A stretch of DNA of 64,000 bases. Origin: Brevundimonas abyssalis TAR-001 (GTDB taxonomy: Bacteria; Pseudomonadota; Alphaproteobacteria; Caulobacterales; Caulobacteraceae). Every line of letters starts with the position of its first letter. Within the stretch, counting starts at the first letter, position 1. The DNA lies in assembly GCF_000466985.1 (NCBI RefSeq), contig NZ_BATC01000007.1:21991-85990 (forward strand). The letters are read 5' to 3'. This document shows positions 38,682-47,380 of this stretch, one piece after another. The position numbers and the translations under genes are program-made. Under the pieces are notes generated by a model. That model saw only the letters and a program-made list of their open reading frames with translations, searched no databases and had not been told where the DNA came from.

Positions 38682-38879
38682 GTGAACCCCGCTGAACGCC
38701 GCCGCCTGATGTATCGCGGCTTCGGCCTGTTCGCCGTCATCCTGGGCCTGTCGGGCGCCACCAATGCGTCGGTGATGCTGGTCTCTGGCGCGCCGCTGGT
38801 CGATGAGGCGCAATTGCTGGTCCCTGCCCTGCTCCTGGTGGGTCTGGGCGGATGGCTGTGGTGGAAGTCCCGGGCCTGA
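38682..38879 (+). CDS. small two-TM membrane protein
   Basis: 65 residues from a GTG preceded by GAGAGGC. Two hydrophobic segments, FGLFAVILGLSGATNASVML and LLVPALLLVGLGGWLWW, end in a basic KSRA tail. No family recognised. It stands alone between the second ECF locus (divergent) and the ArsC-like gene (convergent). Confidence 0.55.
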   Translation: MNPAERRRLMYRGFGLFAVILGLSGATNASVMLVSGAPLVDEAQLLVPALLLVGLGGWLWWKSRA

Positions 38880-38888
38880 GCCCGGCGC

Positions 38889-39242
38889 TCAAGCCGTGGC
38901 GAACGCCGCTTCATAGATCTCGGGCTTGAAGCCCACGATGCGGCGGTCGCCCAGGTCCAGCACCGGGCGCTTGATCATGGACGGCTGGGCCAGCATCAGG
39001 GCGATGGCCCGGTCCTGATCCAGATCCGCCCGGTCCGCCTCCGGCAACTTGCGGAAGGTGGTCCCGGCGCGGTTCAGCACCGTCTCCCACCCATGCTCGT
39101 CGCACCACCGTTCCAGCGACGCGCGGTCGATCCCGACCTTCTTGTAGTCGTGGAAGACGTAGTCCACGCCCCGGCCCTCAAGCCAGGTGCGCGCCTTCTT
39201 GACCGTGTCGCAGTTGGGAATGCCGTAGAGGGTCGGGGTCAT
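38889..39242 (-). CDS. ArsC/Spx-like (YffB family) thioredoxin-fold protein
   Basis: 117 residues: LYGIPNCDTVKKARTWLEGRGVDYVFHDYKK, NRAGTTFRKLPEAD and QPSMIKRPVLDLGDRRIVGFKPEIYEAAF. This is the YffB branch of the ArsC-like fold, with a single Cys in PNCDTVKKA rather than the CxxC of Spx. Genuine arsenate reduction is doubtful; glutathione-linked reduction has been suggested for the family. Lies downstream of the TonB receptor on the same strand but separated by a strong hairpin. Confidence 0.85.
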   Translation of the reverse strand: MTPTLYGIPNCDTVKKARTWLEGRGVDYVFHDYKKVGIDRASLERWCDEHGWETVLNRAGTTFRKLPEADRADLDQDRAIALMLAQPSMIKRPVLDLGDRRIVGFKPEIYEAAFATA

Positions 39243-39279
39243 CTGGGCTCCTGAGGAAAGACTCGCCCCGAACGACTAA

Positions 39280-39308
39280 GGGGTCCGGCCACCGCGTGGC
39301 CAGACCCC
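39280..39308 (-). terminator. hairpin between TonB receptor and ArsC-like gene
   Basis: GGGGTC and GACCCC outer arms plus GGCCAC and GTGGCC inner arms form a 12-bp stem with a single mismatch and a CGC loop. It lies 30 bases after the stop of the minus-strand TonB receptor. There is no long T run, so termination is likely but not certain. Confidence 0.5.
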
Positions 39309-39337
39309 CCGGTCTCAATTCCCGATGATCGCGTGGA

Positions 39338-41518
39338 TCAGAAGTCCACGTTCACCGACAGCCACAGGCGCCGCGGCTCCTGATTGTTGGCGTACAGATT
39401 CGTGTAGCTGATCGCCCCGGTGCCGGTGTTGCTGACATAGGACCCGTAGCTGACGAAGTCCTCGTCCAGCAGGTTGTAGATCGTGGCGTTGACCGACACG
39501 CTGTCCGTCACCCGGTACGAACCGCCCAGGTGGAACACCTCATAGGCCCGGTAGTCGCCCCAGGTGGCCTTGGCCGTGCTGGTGGCGCTGTCCTCGCTGC
39601 GATAGCGGTCGCTGCGGTACTCGCCCCGCAGCCACAGGTTCAGGCGGTCCGTGGCGCGCCAGCGCAGGGCCGCGTTCACCATGTGCTCCGGCGTATTGTA
39701 GAGGGGCAGGCCCGCGCCCTCACCGCTCTTCTGCTCGCTGTCGGTGTAGGTGTAGTTGCCGTTCAGCGACCAGGCGTCGGCGATGTTCCAGCGGAACGAC
39801 GCCTCCACGCCCCGGGTCACGGCCTCGTCCACATTGATCGACTGGCCATAGGTCTCCACCGCCGGCCAGTAGCCGTAGTCCGAGCAATCCGGGAAGGCGG
39901 TGACGCCGGCGTTGTAGTCCGCCTCGCTCAGCCCGAACGAGCAGTTCAGCAGGCCCGGACCGCTGGCGATCTTGTCGTCAAAGCTGTTGTGGAAGATCAC
40001 CACATTGGCGCGGAAATTGTCGCGATTGTCGTAGAACACCCCGAACTCGCTCGAGGTCGAGGTTTCAGGCTGCAGCGACGGCGTGCCGATGGTGGGACGG
40101 GTGCCCTGGCCGGTGAAACCGGTGATTCCCTCGGCGATCTGATCCAGCCGCGGCGTCTTGAAGCCCTGGCTGACCCCGCCCTTGAGGGTCCAGTTGTCGG
40201 TGGCGTTCCACACCACATAGGCGCGCGGGCTGACCTGGTCGCCGAAGGTGGAGTGGTCGTCGTAGCGAACCCCCAGCGTCAGGGCCAGGTTGTCGGCGAA
40301 CCGCCACTCGTCCTCGGCGAACAGGGCCCATTGCTCGTGGGTGTAGGGCGCGGGCGCCACGCCGTCGACCATCTCGGCGTCCCAGAACTGACCGCCCACG
40401 GTCGTGGTGTGGTTGCGCCAGCGGGTGAACAGCTTGGTGTCGAAGAGGGTGTTGGTCGCTTCAAGCACACGCGGGTCGCCCGCCTCGCGGTCCGTGCCCG
40501 GCACGTCGTCCGGCAGGATCCGGCCGAGGGTCTCGCGGGTGCTGCGCGACAGGGTGCTCTGGAGCTCGCCGAACGGCAGCCGCCAGTCGTGGGCCAGCAC
40601 GAATTCCTCCTGGTTGAACCGCTGCTCCGGGCCGTAGCCGCGCGTGCCCAGGGTGCCCAGCTGGGCGTTGCTGTTGTCGTACCACTGACGCTGGATGTCG
40701 GCGTCGAGATAGAGCTCATGGTCCGGATGGGGCGTGACGTTCAGCCGGGCGCCCAGCGACCAGATCTCGTTCTCCACCGGGCTCGGCCCGCGCTCGCTGA
40801 CGATGGCCGTGCCGCCGTCGTCCAGTTCATAGGTCAGGCTGGACGCCTCACGTGTCGAATAGCGACCGCGCAGGGCCAGGCCGAGCAGGTCCGTGACGAC
40901 CGGCCCCTGGGCGTAGAAATTGGCGCCGTAGATATTGCCGAACTGGCTGTCGCTCTGGAACGTGCCGTCTGCGGCGAACGAGCCCGCCCATTCGCCGCCC
41001 GTGCGGCGGGTGATGATGTTGACCACGCCGCCCATGGCGTCCGAGCCATACAGGGTCGACACCGGTCCCCGCACCACCTCGATGCGCTCGATGGCCGACA
41101 TGGGCGGGATGAAGCTGGACGAGGTCTCGCCGAATCCGTTGGGCGTCACATTGCCGGCCGCGTTCTGGCGACGACCGTCCACCAGCACCAGGGTGTAGTC
41201 GCTGGGCATGCCGCGGATGGAGATGTTCAGCCCGCCGGTCTTGCCGGCGGCGGCGCCCACATCGACGCCCTCCACATTCGCCAGGGCCTCGGCCAGACTC
41301 TGGTAGCGGGTTTCCTGCAGCTGCGCGCGTGACAGCACGCTGATCGAGGCCGGAGCCTGCTCCACCCGTTGCTCGAAGCCCGAGGCGGTCACCACCACCG
41401 CATCCACCTCGGTCACCGGCGCGTCCGACGCCTCGTCCGCCAGCGCCAGACCGGGCGCCGAGACGACGGCGGCCGCCGTCATCAGAAGGGTTCGAGACGA
41501 GAAACGGCGGTTGAACAT
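39338..41518 (-). CDS. TonB-dependent siderophore receptor (FepA-like)
   Basis: 726 residues with a signal peptide ending near LALAD. A TonB box (VDAVVVTASGF) precedes the plug domain (VLSRAQLQETRYQSLAEALANVEGVDV, NISIRGMPSDYTLVLVDGRRQ, IERIEVVRGPVSTLYGSDAMGGVVNIIT) and a 22-stranded barrel ending WLSVNVDF. The plug resembles FepA/IrgA-type catecholate receptors. Divergent from a PepSY-DUF2271-DUF4198-ApbE-reductase operon across a Fur-box-like sequence, which supports an iron-starvation import role. It is frame-intact. Confidence 0.93.
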   Translation of the reverse strand: MFNRRFSSRTLLMTAAAVVSAPGLALADEASDAPVTEVDAVVVTASGFEQRVEQAPASISVLSRAQLQETRYQSLAEALANVEGVDVGAAAGKTGGLNISIRGMPSDYTLVLVDGRRQNAAGNVTPNGFGETSSSFIPPMSAIERIEVVRGPVSTLYGSDAMGGVVNIITRRTGGEWAGSFAADGTFQSDSQFGNIYGANFYAQGPVVTDLLGLALRGRYSTREASSLTYELDDGGTAIVSERGPSPVENEIWSLGARLNVTPHPDHELYLDADIQRQWYDNSNAQLGTLGTRGYGPEQRFNQEEFVLAHDWRLPFGELQSTLSRSTRETLGRILPDDVPGTDREAGDPRVLEATNTLFDTKLFTRWRNHTTTVGGQFWDAEMVDGVAPAPYTHEQWALFAEDEWRFADNLALTLGVRYDDHSTFGDQVSPRAYVVWNATDNWTLKGGVSQGFKTPRLDQIAEGITGFTGQGTRPTIGTPSLQPETSTSSEFGVFYDNRDNFRANVVIFHNSFDDKIASGPGLLNCSFGLSEADYNAGVTAFPDCSDYGYWPAVETYGQSINVDEAVTRGVEASFRWNIADAWSLNGNYTYTDSEQKSGEGAGLPLYNTPEHMVNAALRWRATDRLNLWLRGEYRSDRYRSEDSATSTAKATWGDYRAYEVFHLGGSYRVTDSVSVNATIYNLLDEDFVSYGSYVSNTGTGAISYTNLYANNQEPRRLWLSVNVDF

Positions 41519-41587
41519 GGTGGAGCGCCCCTGGGAGTGAGTTGAGAACGGCTCTCATAAACAGGTGCGAACGAGACGCAACAAAAT

Positions 41588-41602
41588 TGATAACGATTAT
41601 CA
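41588..41602. promoter_or_regulatory. Fur-box-like operator
   Basis: TGATAA-CGA-TTATCA, a perfect 6-bp inverted repeat in the divergent region, 70 bases before the TonB receptor start and 110 bases before the PepSY start. It fits the core of the Fur consensus. A further partial copy (AATCGTTATCA) lies at 41652-41662. Iron repression of both directions is the simplest reading. Confidence 0.7.
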
Positions 41603-41611
41603 TATGAACTT

Positions 41612-41652
41612 TTGCAACAGCGTTCCGCATTGCAAAAAAACCGCTCTTGCAA
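41612..41652. repeat. three regularly spaced TTGCAA palindromes
   Basis: TTGCAA occurs at 41612, 41630 and 41647, i.e. at 18- and 17-base spacing, between the Fur-like box and the partial second box. The near-helical-turn phasing suggests a second regulator or cooperative site; no protein is identified. Confidence 0.45.
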
Positions 41653-41712
41653 ATCGTTATCACTTCATGCCAATGCCGGAGACCCTGTTCCCGCTTCGGA
41701 TTCCCCGCCTTC

Positions 41713-42362
41713 ATGTCGACCTCTGCCACAGCCGCGCGGCCCGCCGCCGCCCTGAACGCCCGACGGTCGTTCTGGCTGAAGCAGCTGCACCAGTGGCACT
41801 GGATCAGCGCGGGCCTCAGCCTGGTGGGCATGATCCTCTTCGCGGTCACGGGGATCACCCTGAACCATGCGGCCCAGATCCCCGCCGAGCCCGTGACGGT
41901 GGAACAGACCGCCGTCCTGCCCGCGCCCATGCTGTCGCGACTGGAAGCCTTGGGCGCGGAGACCACCGATCCCCTGCCCGGCGCCGTGGCGCGCTGGCTC
42001 GACGGGGAACTGGGCGTGTCGACGGCGGGCAAGCCCACCGAGACCATCGATGTGGAGGTCTATGTGGCCCTGCCCGCGCCGGGCGGCGACAGCTGGCTGA
42101 CCATCGACCGGGCCACCGGCGACGTGCTGCACGAACAGACCACCAATGGCTGGATCGCCTACCTCAACGACCTGCACAAGGGCCGCAACACCGGCGTGGT
42201 CTGGGCCTGGTTCATCGACATCTTCGCGGGCGCTGCGTGGTGTTCTGCCTCACGGGCCTGGCCCTGCTGTGGCTGCACGCGCGCGGCCGCCCGTCCACCT
42301 GGCCTCTGGTGGGCCTGGGGCTTCTGATCCCGCTCATCATCGCCCTGATCTTCATTCACTGA
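41713..42362 (+). CDS. PepSY-associated TM protein (frame-broken near 42231)
   Basis: About 216 residues. [31 protein letters not shown] is the N-terminal PepSY-TM segment, followed by a periplasmic PepSY-like domain ([32 protein letters not shown]) and membrane segments [27 protein letters not shown] and [18 protein letters not shown]. The frame breaks near 42231; one C added to GGCGCTGC gives [12 protein letters not shown]. PepSY-TM proteins carry electrons or flavin across the inner membrane in siderophore reduction. First gene of the iron-linked operon. Confidence 0.87.
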
Positions 42363-42373
42363 CGAGTTTGCCC

Positions 42374-42886
42374 ATGCGCGTCCTTCCCCTCGCCCTCGCC
42401 GCCGCCGGCGCCGCCGCCTCACCGGCCATGGCCGCCGACCTGAACGTGTCGGTGGAGATCCCGCGCATCGCCACGGCCTCGTACCACCGGCCCTATGTGG
42501 CGGTGTGGATCGAGCGGGCGGACCGCACCTCCGTCGGCACCCTGGCGGTCTGGTACGACACCGCCCTGCCTGCGGGCGAAGGCAAGGACTGGCTCAAGGA
42601 CATGCGCACCTGGTGGCGCCGCGAGGGCCGCGCCATGACCCTGCCCGCCGACGGCGTGTCCAGCGCCACCCGCGCGCCGGGCCGCCACAGCCTGACCTTC
42701 AGTGGCTCCCGCGGCGCGCTGCGCAACCTGCCCGCCGGCCAGTACACCCTGGTGGTCGAGGCCGCCCGCGAACTGGGCGGCCGCGAGGAGGTGCGCGTGC
42801 CCTTCCGCTGGGGCGCCGCCTCGCCCGCCGCCACCCAGCGCGGCTCGTCCGAACTGGGCGCCGTCACTGTCTCCGTCACCCGATAA
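42374..42886 (+). CDS. DUF2271 periplasmic protein with flavinylation-like motif
   Basis: 170 residues with a signal peptide (ALAAAGAAASPAMAAD). The DUF2271 core is ATASYHRPYVAVWIERAD, VWYDTALPAGEGKDWLKDMRTWWR and a C-terminal YTLVVEAARELGGREEVRVPF. Residues 93-99 read DGVSSAT, matching the Dxx[ST]GA[ST] sequence that ApbE flavinylates apart from Ser for Gly, with T99 as candidate FMN-accepting residue. Since apbE is in the same operon, a covalent FMN on this protein is plausible. It follows the PepSY gene after 11 bases. Confidence 0.87.
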   Translation: MRVLPLALAAAGAAASPAMAADLNVSVEIPRIATASYHRPYVAVWIERADRTSVGTLAVWYDTALPAGEGKDWLKDMRTWWRREGRAMTLPADGVSSATRAPGRHSLTFSGSRGALRNLPAGQYTLVVEAARELGGREEVRVPFRWGAASPAATQRGSSELGAVTVSVTR

Positions 42887-42905
42887 GCTGTTCAGGATCA
42901 CCGCC

Positions 42906-43709
42906 ATGAAGAAGACCGTCTTCGCCCTCGCCGCCCTGGCCGTCGTGGCCGCCCCGCTGGCCGCCCAGGCCCACCGCGCCTGGATGGCGCCGTCGTCCAC
43001 CGTGCTGTCCGGCTCGGACGGCTGGATTTCCGTGGACGCGGGCATGTCCAACGGCGTGTTCATCCCCGACCACGCGGCCATGCGGCTGGACGGCCTGATC
43101 ATCACCGCCCCGGACGGTTCGGTGGTCTCGGCCGAGAACGAGCACCGCGCCCGCTACCGCTCCACCTTCGACGTGCACCTGACCCAGCCCGGCACGTACA
43201 AGATCGCCAATGTCTCGTCGGGCTTCTTCGCCAGCTACACCCTGGACGGCGAGCGCCAGCGCTGGCGCGGCGCGGCCTCGGACTTCCCCGCCGCCCTGCC
43301 CGAGGGCGCCACCGAGATCGAGGGCACGGAGAACGCCAACCGCATCGAGACCTTCGCCACCCTCGGCGCCCCGACCCGGACGGTCTTCGAGCCCACCGGT
43401 GACGGCCTTGAGCTGGCGCCCGTCACCCATCCCAACGACCTGATCGTGGGCGAGCCCGGTGAATTCCGCCTGCTGAACGACGGCGTCCCGGCCGCCGGCG
43501 TGGAGGTCACTGTGGCCCGCGGCGGCTCGCGCTATCGCGACAACCCCGGCGACATGACGGTCACCACCGACGCCGACGGCCTGTTCCGCATCGAATGGAC
43601 CGAGGCCGGTCTGTACTGGATCAACGCGTCGGTCCGCACCCCGGCGGGCGAGGGCCGCGCGCACGCCCGCAACGTGCAGTACACCGCCACCTTCGAAGTC
43701 CTGCCCTGA
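42906..43709 (+). CDS. DUF4198 periplasmic protein
   Basis: 267 residues with a signal peptide (ALAALAVVAAPLAAQA) and the DUF4198 opening HRAWMAPSSTVLSGSDGWISVDAGMSN. A C-terminal Ig-like repeat is visible (AGVEVTVARGGSRYRDNPGDMTVTTDADGLFRIEWTEAGLYWINASV), resembling metal-uptake proteins of the NikM/CbiK type. In this context, metal or ligand handling in the periplasm is plausible. Begins 19 bases after DUF2271 and ends one base before apbE. Confidence 0.88.
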   Translation: MKKTVFALAALAVVAAPLAAQAHRAWMAPSSTVLSGSDGWISVDAGMSNGVFIPDHAAMRLDGLIITAPDGSVVSAENEHRARYRSTFDVHLTQPGTYKIANVSSGFFASYTLDGERQRWRGAASDFPAALPEGATEIEGTENANRIETFATLGAPTRTVFEPTGDGLELAPVTHPNDLIVGEPGEFRLLNDGVPAAGVEVTVARGGSRYRDNPGDMTVTTDADGLFRIEWTEAGLYWINASVRTPAGEGRAHARNVQYTATFEVLP

Positions 43710-43710
43710 G

Positions 43711-44708
43711 GTGACGGCCAACCGCGTGCTGATCCCCGGGCTGGAGCGGATTCCGGCGCGGCCGTCCGGCGCGGTGCTGGTGCTGACCGGCGAAGCCTGG
43801 GCACATCCTGGACCGTGCGTGCGGTCGGCGACCCCGCCGACGGCCCGCGCCTGACCGCCGCTGTCCGCGAGGAGATCGCCCGCGTGGATGAGCAGATGAG
43901 CCACTGGCGTCCCGACAGCGCCCTCTCGCGCTTCAACGCCGCCGACACGGGCGAGGCCCACGCCCTGCCCCACACCTTCGCCGGGGTGCTGGCCTACGCC
44001 CTGTCGCTGGCGCAGGAGACGGACGGCGCCTTTGATCCGACACTGGGCGCGCTGGTGGACCTGTGGGGCTTCGGCCCGCCGGGACCGCGCGCGGATATCC
44101 CTGCCGACGCGAAGATCGAAACCGCCCGCGCCGGCGGCGGCTGGCGGCGTCTCGAGCACGGCCCCGACGGCCGCTGGGTCCAGCCCGGCGGGCTGCGGCT
44201 GGACCTGTCCGGCGTGGCCAAGGGGTTCGCCGTGGACGCCGTCTCCGAGCGCCTGACCGCCGAGGACGCATCCCATCATCTGGTGGAGATCGGCGGCGAA
44301 CTGCGCGGCCACGGGATCAAGCCCGACGGTCGACCGTGGTGGGTCGAGCTGGAGCAGCCGCCGGGTCTGGACGCCCCCCGTATGCTGGCCGCCCTGCACG
44401 GGCTTTCGGTGGCCACCTCCGGCGATCAGGTGCGGGTGTTCGAGCACGACGGCCGCGCCTTCTCCCACACCCTGGACGGCCGCACCGGACGCCCGGTCGA
44501 CAACGGCGTGGCCTCGGTCACAGTGCTGCACGCCTCAGCCATGCAGGCCGACGCCCTGGCCAGCGCCCTCACCGTCATGGGGCCCGCCGTGGGCATGGCC
44601 TATGCCGAACGCGAGAGCCTCGCCGTGCGCATGATCCTGCGCGGACCGGACGGCCTGGAGGAGCATTTCAGCCCCGCCTTCGCCGCCATGCTGGATGACG
44701 ACGCATGA
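43711..44708 (+). CDS. apbE: FAD:protein FMN transferase ApbE (frame-broken near 43795)
   Basis: Transfers FMN covalently to Ser/Thr of periplasmic proteins. Starting at GTG one base after DUF4198, it has LRLDLSGVAKGFAVDAVSE, HHLVEIGGELRGHG, LSVATSGDQ and SHTLDGRTGRPVDNG with the metal-binding residues. A break near 43795 separates the N-terminus; one C added to GCCTGGGC gives LTGEALGTSWTVRAVGD, the expected N-terminal strand. Restored length is about 332 residues. No clear Sec signal, so the protein may be cytoplasmic-facing or its leader may be short. ATGA couples it to the reductase. Confidence 0.92.
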
Positions 44709-46045
44709 CCGCCGATCCCATCCGTTGGGCGTGGGCGGCCGCAGCGGTCGTTCTGTGGCTGGCCCTGATCGGGCTGATCGCCCTGCGCCGCGCGCGCAGG
44801 ACCGTGGACACAGCCCCGACCGCCCCCGACGCCACCCTCGTGGTCTTCGCCAGCCAGACCGGGTTCGCCGAGGAGCTGGTCCGCATGACCGCCGCCGCGC
44901 TCAACGCAGGCGGCGTCCCGACCGCCCTGATCAGTCTGGGCGAACTGACCATCGAGCGCCTCGCCGCCGCCCCCCGCGCCCTGTTCCTGGTCTCCACCAC
45001 CGGCGAGGGCGACGCTCCAGATTCCGCCGTCGCCTTCCTGCGCCGGATGAACCGGCTCGATCTTTCCGGCCTGTCCTTCGGCGTCCTCGCCCTGGGCGAC
45101 CGCAGCTACAGCCACTTCTGCGCCTTCGGCCGGGCCCTGGACGACTGGCTGAGGACCAACGGCGCCCGCCCCCTCTTCGACCGGGTCGAGGTGGACAACG
45201 GCGAGGCCGGCGCGATCCGCCACTGGCAGCATCAGCTGAGCCGGATCACCGGCCTGACCGACGCGCCGGACTGGGCCCCGCCCGCCTACACGCCGTGGCG
45301 CCTTATGGAGCGTGAGCGGCTGAACAGCCCGGACAGCCCCGGCGAGGGCCTGTGGCGCATCGCCCTGGAGCCCGTCGGCGAGATGCCGGACTGGCGCGCG
45401 GGCGACATCGCGGAGATCGGCGTGCCCTCCGCCCCCGGTCAGCCGCCCCACGCCCACCGCGAATACTCCGTCGCCTCCCTGCCCGCCGATGGTCGGCTGG
45501 AGCTGATCGTGCGGCTGATGCGCGGCCCGGACGGAACGCCGGGTCTGGCGTCCGGCTGGCTGACCGACACCTGCGCCATCGGCGCGCCGGTTGACCTGCG
45601 CATCCGGTCCAACAGCGCCTTCCACGGTCCCGAGGGCGACCCGCCCATGATCCTGATCGGCGCGGGCAGCGGGCTGGCGGGCCTGCGCGCGCACCTCAGG
45701 GAACGGCAGGCGGCCGGGTGCGGCGCCAACTGGCTGATCCTGGGCGAGCGCCACCCCGACCACGACCGCATCCTGCACGGCGAACTGGAGGGCTGGTGCG
45801 ACGACGGCGCGCTCGCGCGACTGGACTGCGTCTTCTCGCGCGGCGACGGCGGCCGGTACGTTCAGAATCATCTGCGCGATCACGCCGATCTGGTGCGCGA
45901 CTGGATCGCCCGGGGCGCCGTCATCCACGTCTGCGGCGCCGTGGCCATGGGGGCCGGAGTCCACGAAGCGCTGGGCCAAATTCTGGGCGTGGAGACCCTG
46001 GATGATCTGACCGCCCGGGGCCGCTATCGGCGCGACGTCTATTAA
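44705..46045 (+). CDS. membrane-anchored flavodoxin/NADPH sulfite-reductase-type flavoprotein
   Basis: 446 residues. One N-terminal membrane anchor (AWAAAAVVLWLALIGLIAL) is followed by a flavodoxin domain (VVFASQTGFAEELVRMTA, STTGEGDAPDS, LALGDRSYSHFCAFG) and an FAD/NADPH domain (REYSVASLP, LIGAGSGLAGLRAHLRER, VIHVCGAVAMGAGV). This is the CysJ-type layout, here probably passing NADPH electrons through FMN to the PepSY membrane protein. Coupled by ATGA to apbE and followed by a terminator. Confidence 0.9.
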   Translation: MTADPIRWAWAAAAVVLWLALIGLIALRRARRTVDTAPTAPDATLVVFASQTGFAEELVRMTAAALNAGGVPTALISLGELTIERLAAAPRALFLVSTTGEGDAPDSAVAFLRRMNRLDLSGLSFGVLALGDRSYSHFCAFGRALDDWLRTNGARPLFDRVEVDNGEAGAIRHWQHQLSRITGLTDAPDWAPPAYTPWRLMERERLNSPDSPGEGLWRIALEPVGEMPDWRAGDIAEIGVPSAPGQPPHAHREYSVASLPADGRLELIVRLMRGPDGTPGLASGWLTDTCAIGAPVDLRIRSNSAFHGPEGDPPMILIGAGSGLAGLRAHLRERQAAGCGANWLILGERHPDHDRILHGELEGWCDDGALARLDCVFSRGDGGRYVQNHLRDHADLVRDWIARGAVIHVCGAVAMGAGVHEALGQILGVETLDDLTARGRYRRDVY

Positions 46046-46053
46046 GTCGGAAA

Positions 46054-46085
46054 GCTCGCGGACTGACGCTGCGCGAGCCGCTTTT
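46054..46085 (+). terminator. terminator after the iron/flavin operon
   Basis: GCTCGCG and CGCGAGC arms with an 11-base loop, followed two bases later by CTTTTT. Located eight bases after the reductase stop, before the thiolase gene. Confidence 0.7.
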
Positions 46086-46153
46086 TGGTTGGCCCGGAAG
46101 ACTTTGCCGTGTTCAAATACTGTTACACTCCCCGAACCATTCAAAGGTGTTCC

Positions 46154-47359
46154 ATGTCCCGCGAAGCCGTCATCGTCTCCACCGCCCGCACCCCCATCGG
46201 CCGGGCCTATCGCGGCGCCTTCAACGACACCCAGCCGCAGCAGCTGGGCGCCCACGCGGTGCGCCATGCGGTCGAGCGCGCGGGCGTCGATCCGGCCGAA
46301 ATCCAGGACGTGATCATGGGCGCGGCCCTGCAGCAGGGCCCCACCTCGCCCAACATCGCCCGTCAGGTGGCGCTGGCCGCCGGCCTGCCCGCCAGCGTCG
46401 CCGGCATGAGCCTCGACCGCCAGTGCGCCTCGGGCCTCATGGCCCTCGCCACGGCGGCCAAGCAGGTCATGATCGACGGCCAGCAGGTGGCCGTGGGCGG
46501 CGGGCTGGAAAGCATCTCGCTGGTCCAGAACCAGCACATGAACCTCTACCGCATGAAGGACGAGGCGCTGCTGAAGCTGTCGCCCCACATCTACATGTCC
46601 ATGCTGGAGACCGCCGAGGTGGTGGCCGAGCGCTACGGCATCTCCCGCGAGGCCCAGGACGAATACGCCCTGCAGTCGCAGCAGCGCACCGCCGCGGCCC
46701 AGGCGGCGGGCCATCTGGACGCCGAGGTGGTCCCCATGACCACCACCATGCAGGTGCAGGACAAGGCCACCGGCCAGGTGTCCGCCAAGGAAGTCACCCT
46801 GTCGAAGGACGAAGGCAACCGCCCCGAAACCACGCTGGAAGGTCTGTCCTCGCTCAAGCCCGTCTTCGGCGGCGGCGAGAAGATCGAACAGGGCCGCTTC
46901 ATCACGGCGGGCAATGCGTCCCAGCTGTCGGACGGCGCCTCGGCCTCGGTGATCATGGAGGCGAAGGACGCTGAGCGGCGCGGCCTGACGCCGCTGGGCG
47001 CCTATCGCGGCATGGCCGTGGCGGGCTGCGAGCCCGACGAGATGGGCATCGGCCCCGTCTTCGCCGTGCCCAAACTGCTGAAGCAGCACGGCCTGACCGT
47101 GGACGACATCGGCATCTGGGAGCTGAACGAGGCCTTTGCCGTGCAGGTCCTGTACTGCCGCGACACGCTGGGCATTCCCAATGACCGGCTGAACGTGTCG
47201 GGCGGCGCCATCTCCATCGGCCACCCCTACGGCATGTCCGGCGCCCGCATGACCGGCCATGTGCTGATCGAGGGCAAGCGGCGCGGCGCAAAGTACGGCG
47301 TCGTCACCATGTGCGTCGGAGGCGGCATGGGAGCCGCCGGACTGTTCGAAATCTACTAG
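46154..47359 (+). CDS. acetyl-CoA acyltransferase (thiolase)
   Basis: 401 residues: LDRQCASGL holds the acylated Cys91, and [14 protein letters not shown] and [11 protein letters not shown] supply the other catalytic residues. Cleaves 3-ketoacyl-CoA or joins acyl units. The chosen ATG at 46154 has AAAGGTG upstream; in-frame starts at 46085 fall in the terminator region. It is convergent with the serine hydrolase. It may act with the neighbouring acyl-CoA ligase and SDR, though on the opposite strand. Confidence 0.93.
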   Translation: MSREAVIVSTARTPIGRAYRGAFNDTQPQQLGAHAVRHAVERAGVDPAEIQDVIMGAALQQGPTSPNIARQVALAAGLPASVAGMSLDRQCASGLMALATAAKQVMIDGQQVAVGGGLESISLVQNQHMNLYRMKDEALLKLSPHIYMSMLETAEVVAERYGISREAQDEYALQSQQRTAAAQAAGHLDAEVVPMTTTMQVQDKATGQVSAKEVTLSKDEGNRPETTLEGLSSLKPVFGGGEKIEQGRFITAGNASQLSDGASASVIMEAKDAERRGLTPLGAYRGMAVAGCEPDEMGIGPVFAVPKLLKQHGLTVDDIGIWELNEAFAVQVLYCRDTLGIPNDRLNVSGGAISIGHPYGMSGARMTGHVLIEGKRRGAKYGVVTMCVGGGMGAAGLFEIY

Positions 47360-47380
47360 GAAGGCGGGGCGCTGGTCGGG

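Noticed and set aside
44600..47260. An 886-codon open frame on the minus strand
   Set aside because: Antisense to apbE, the reductase and the thiolase; composition is mirror-image low complexity.
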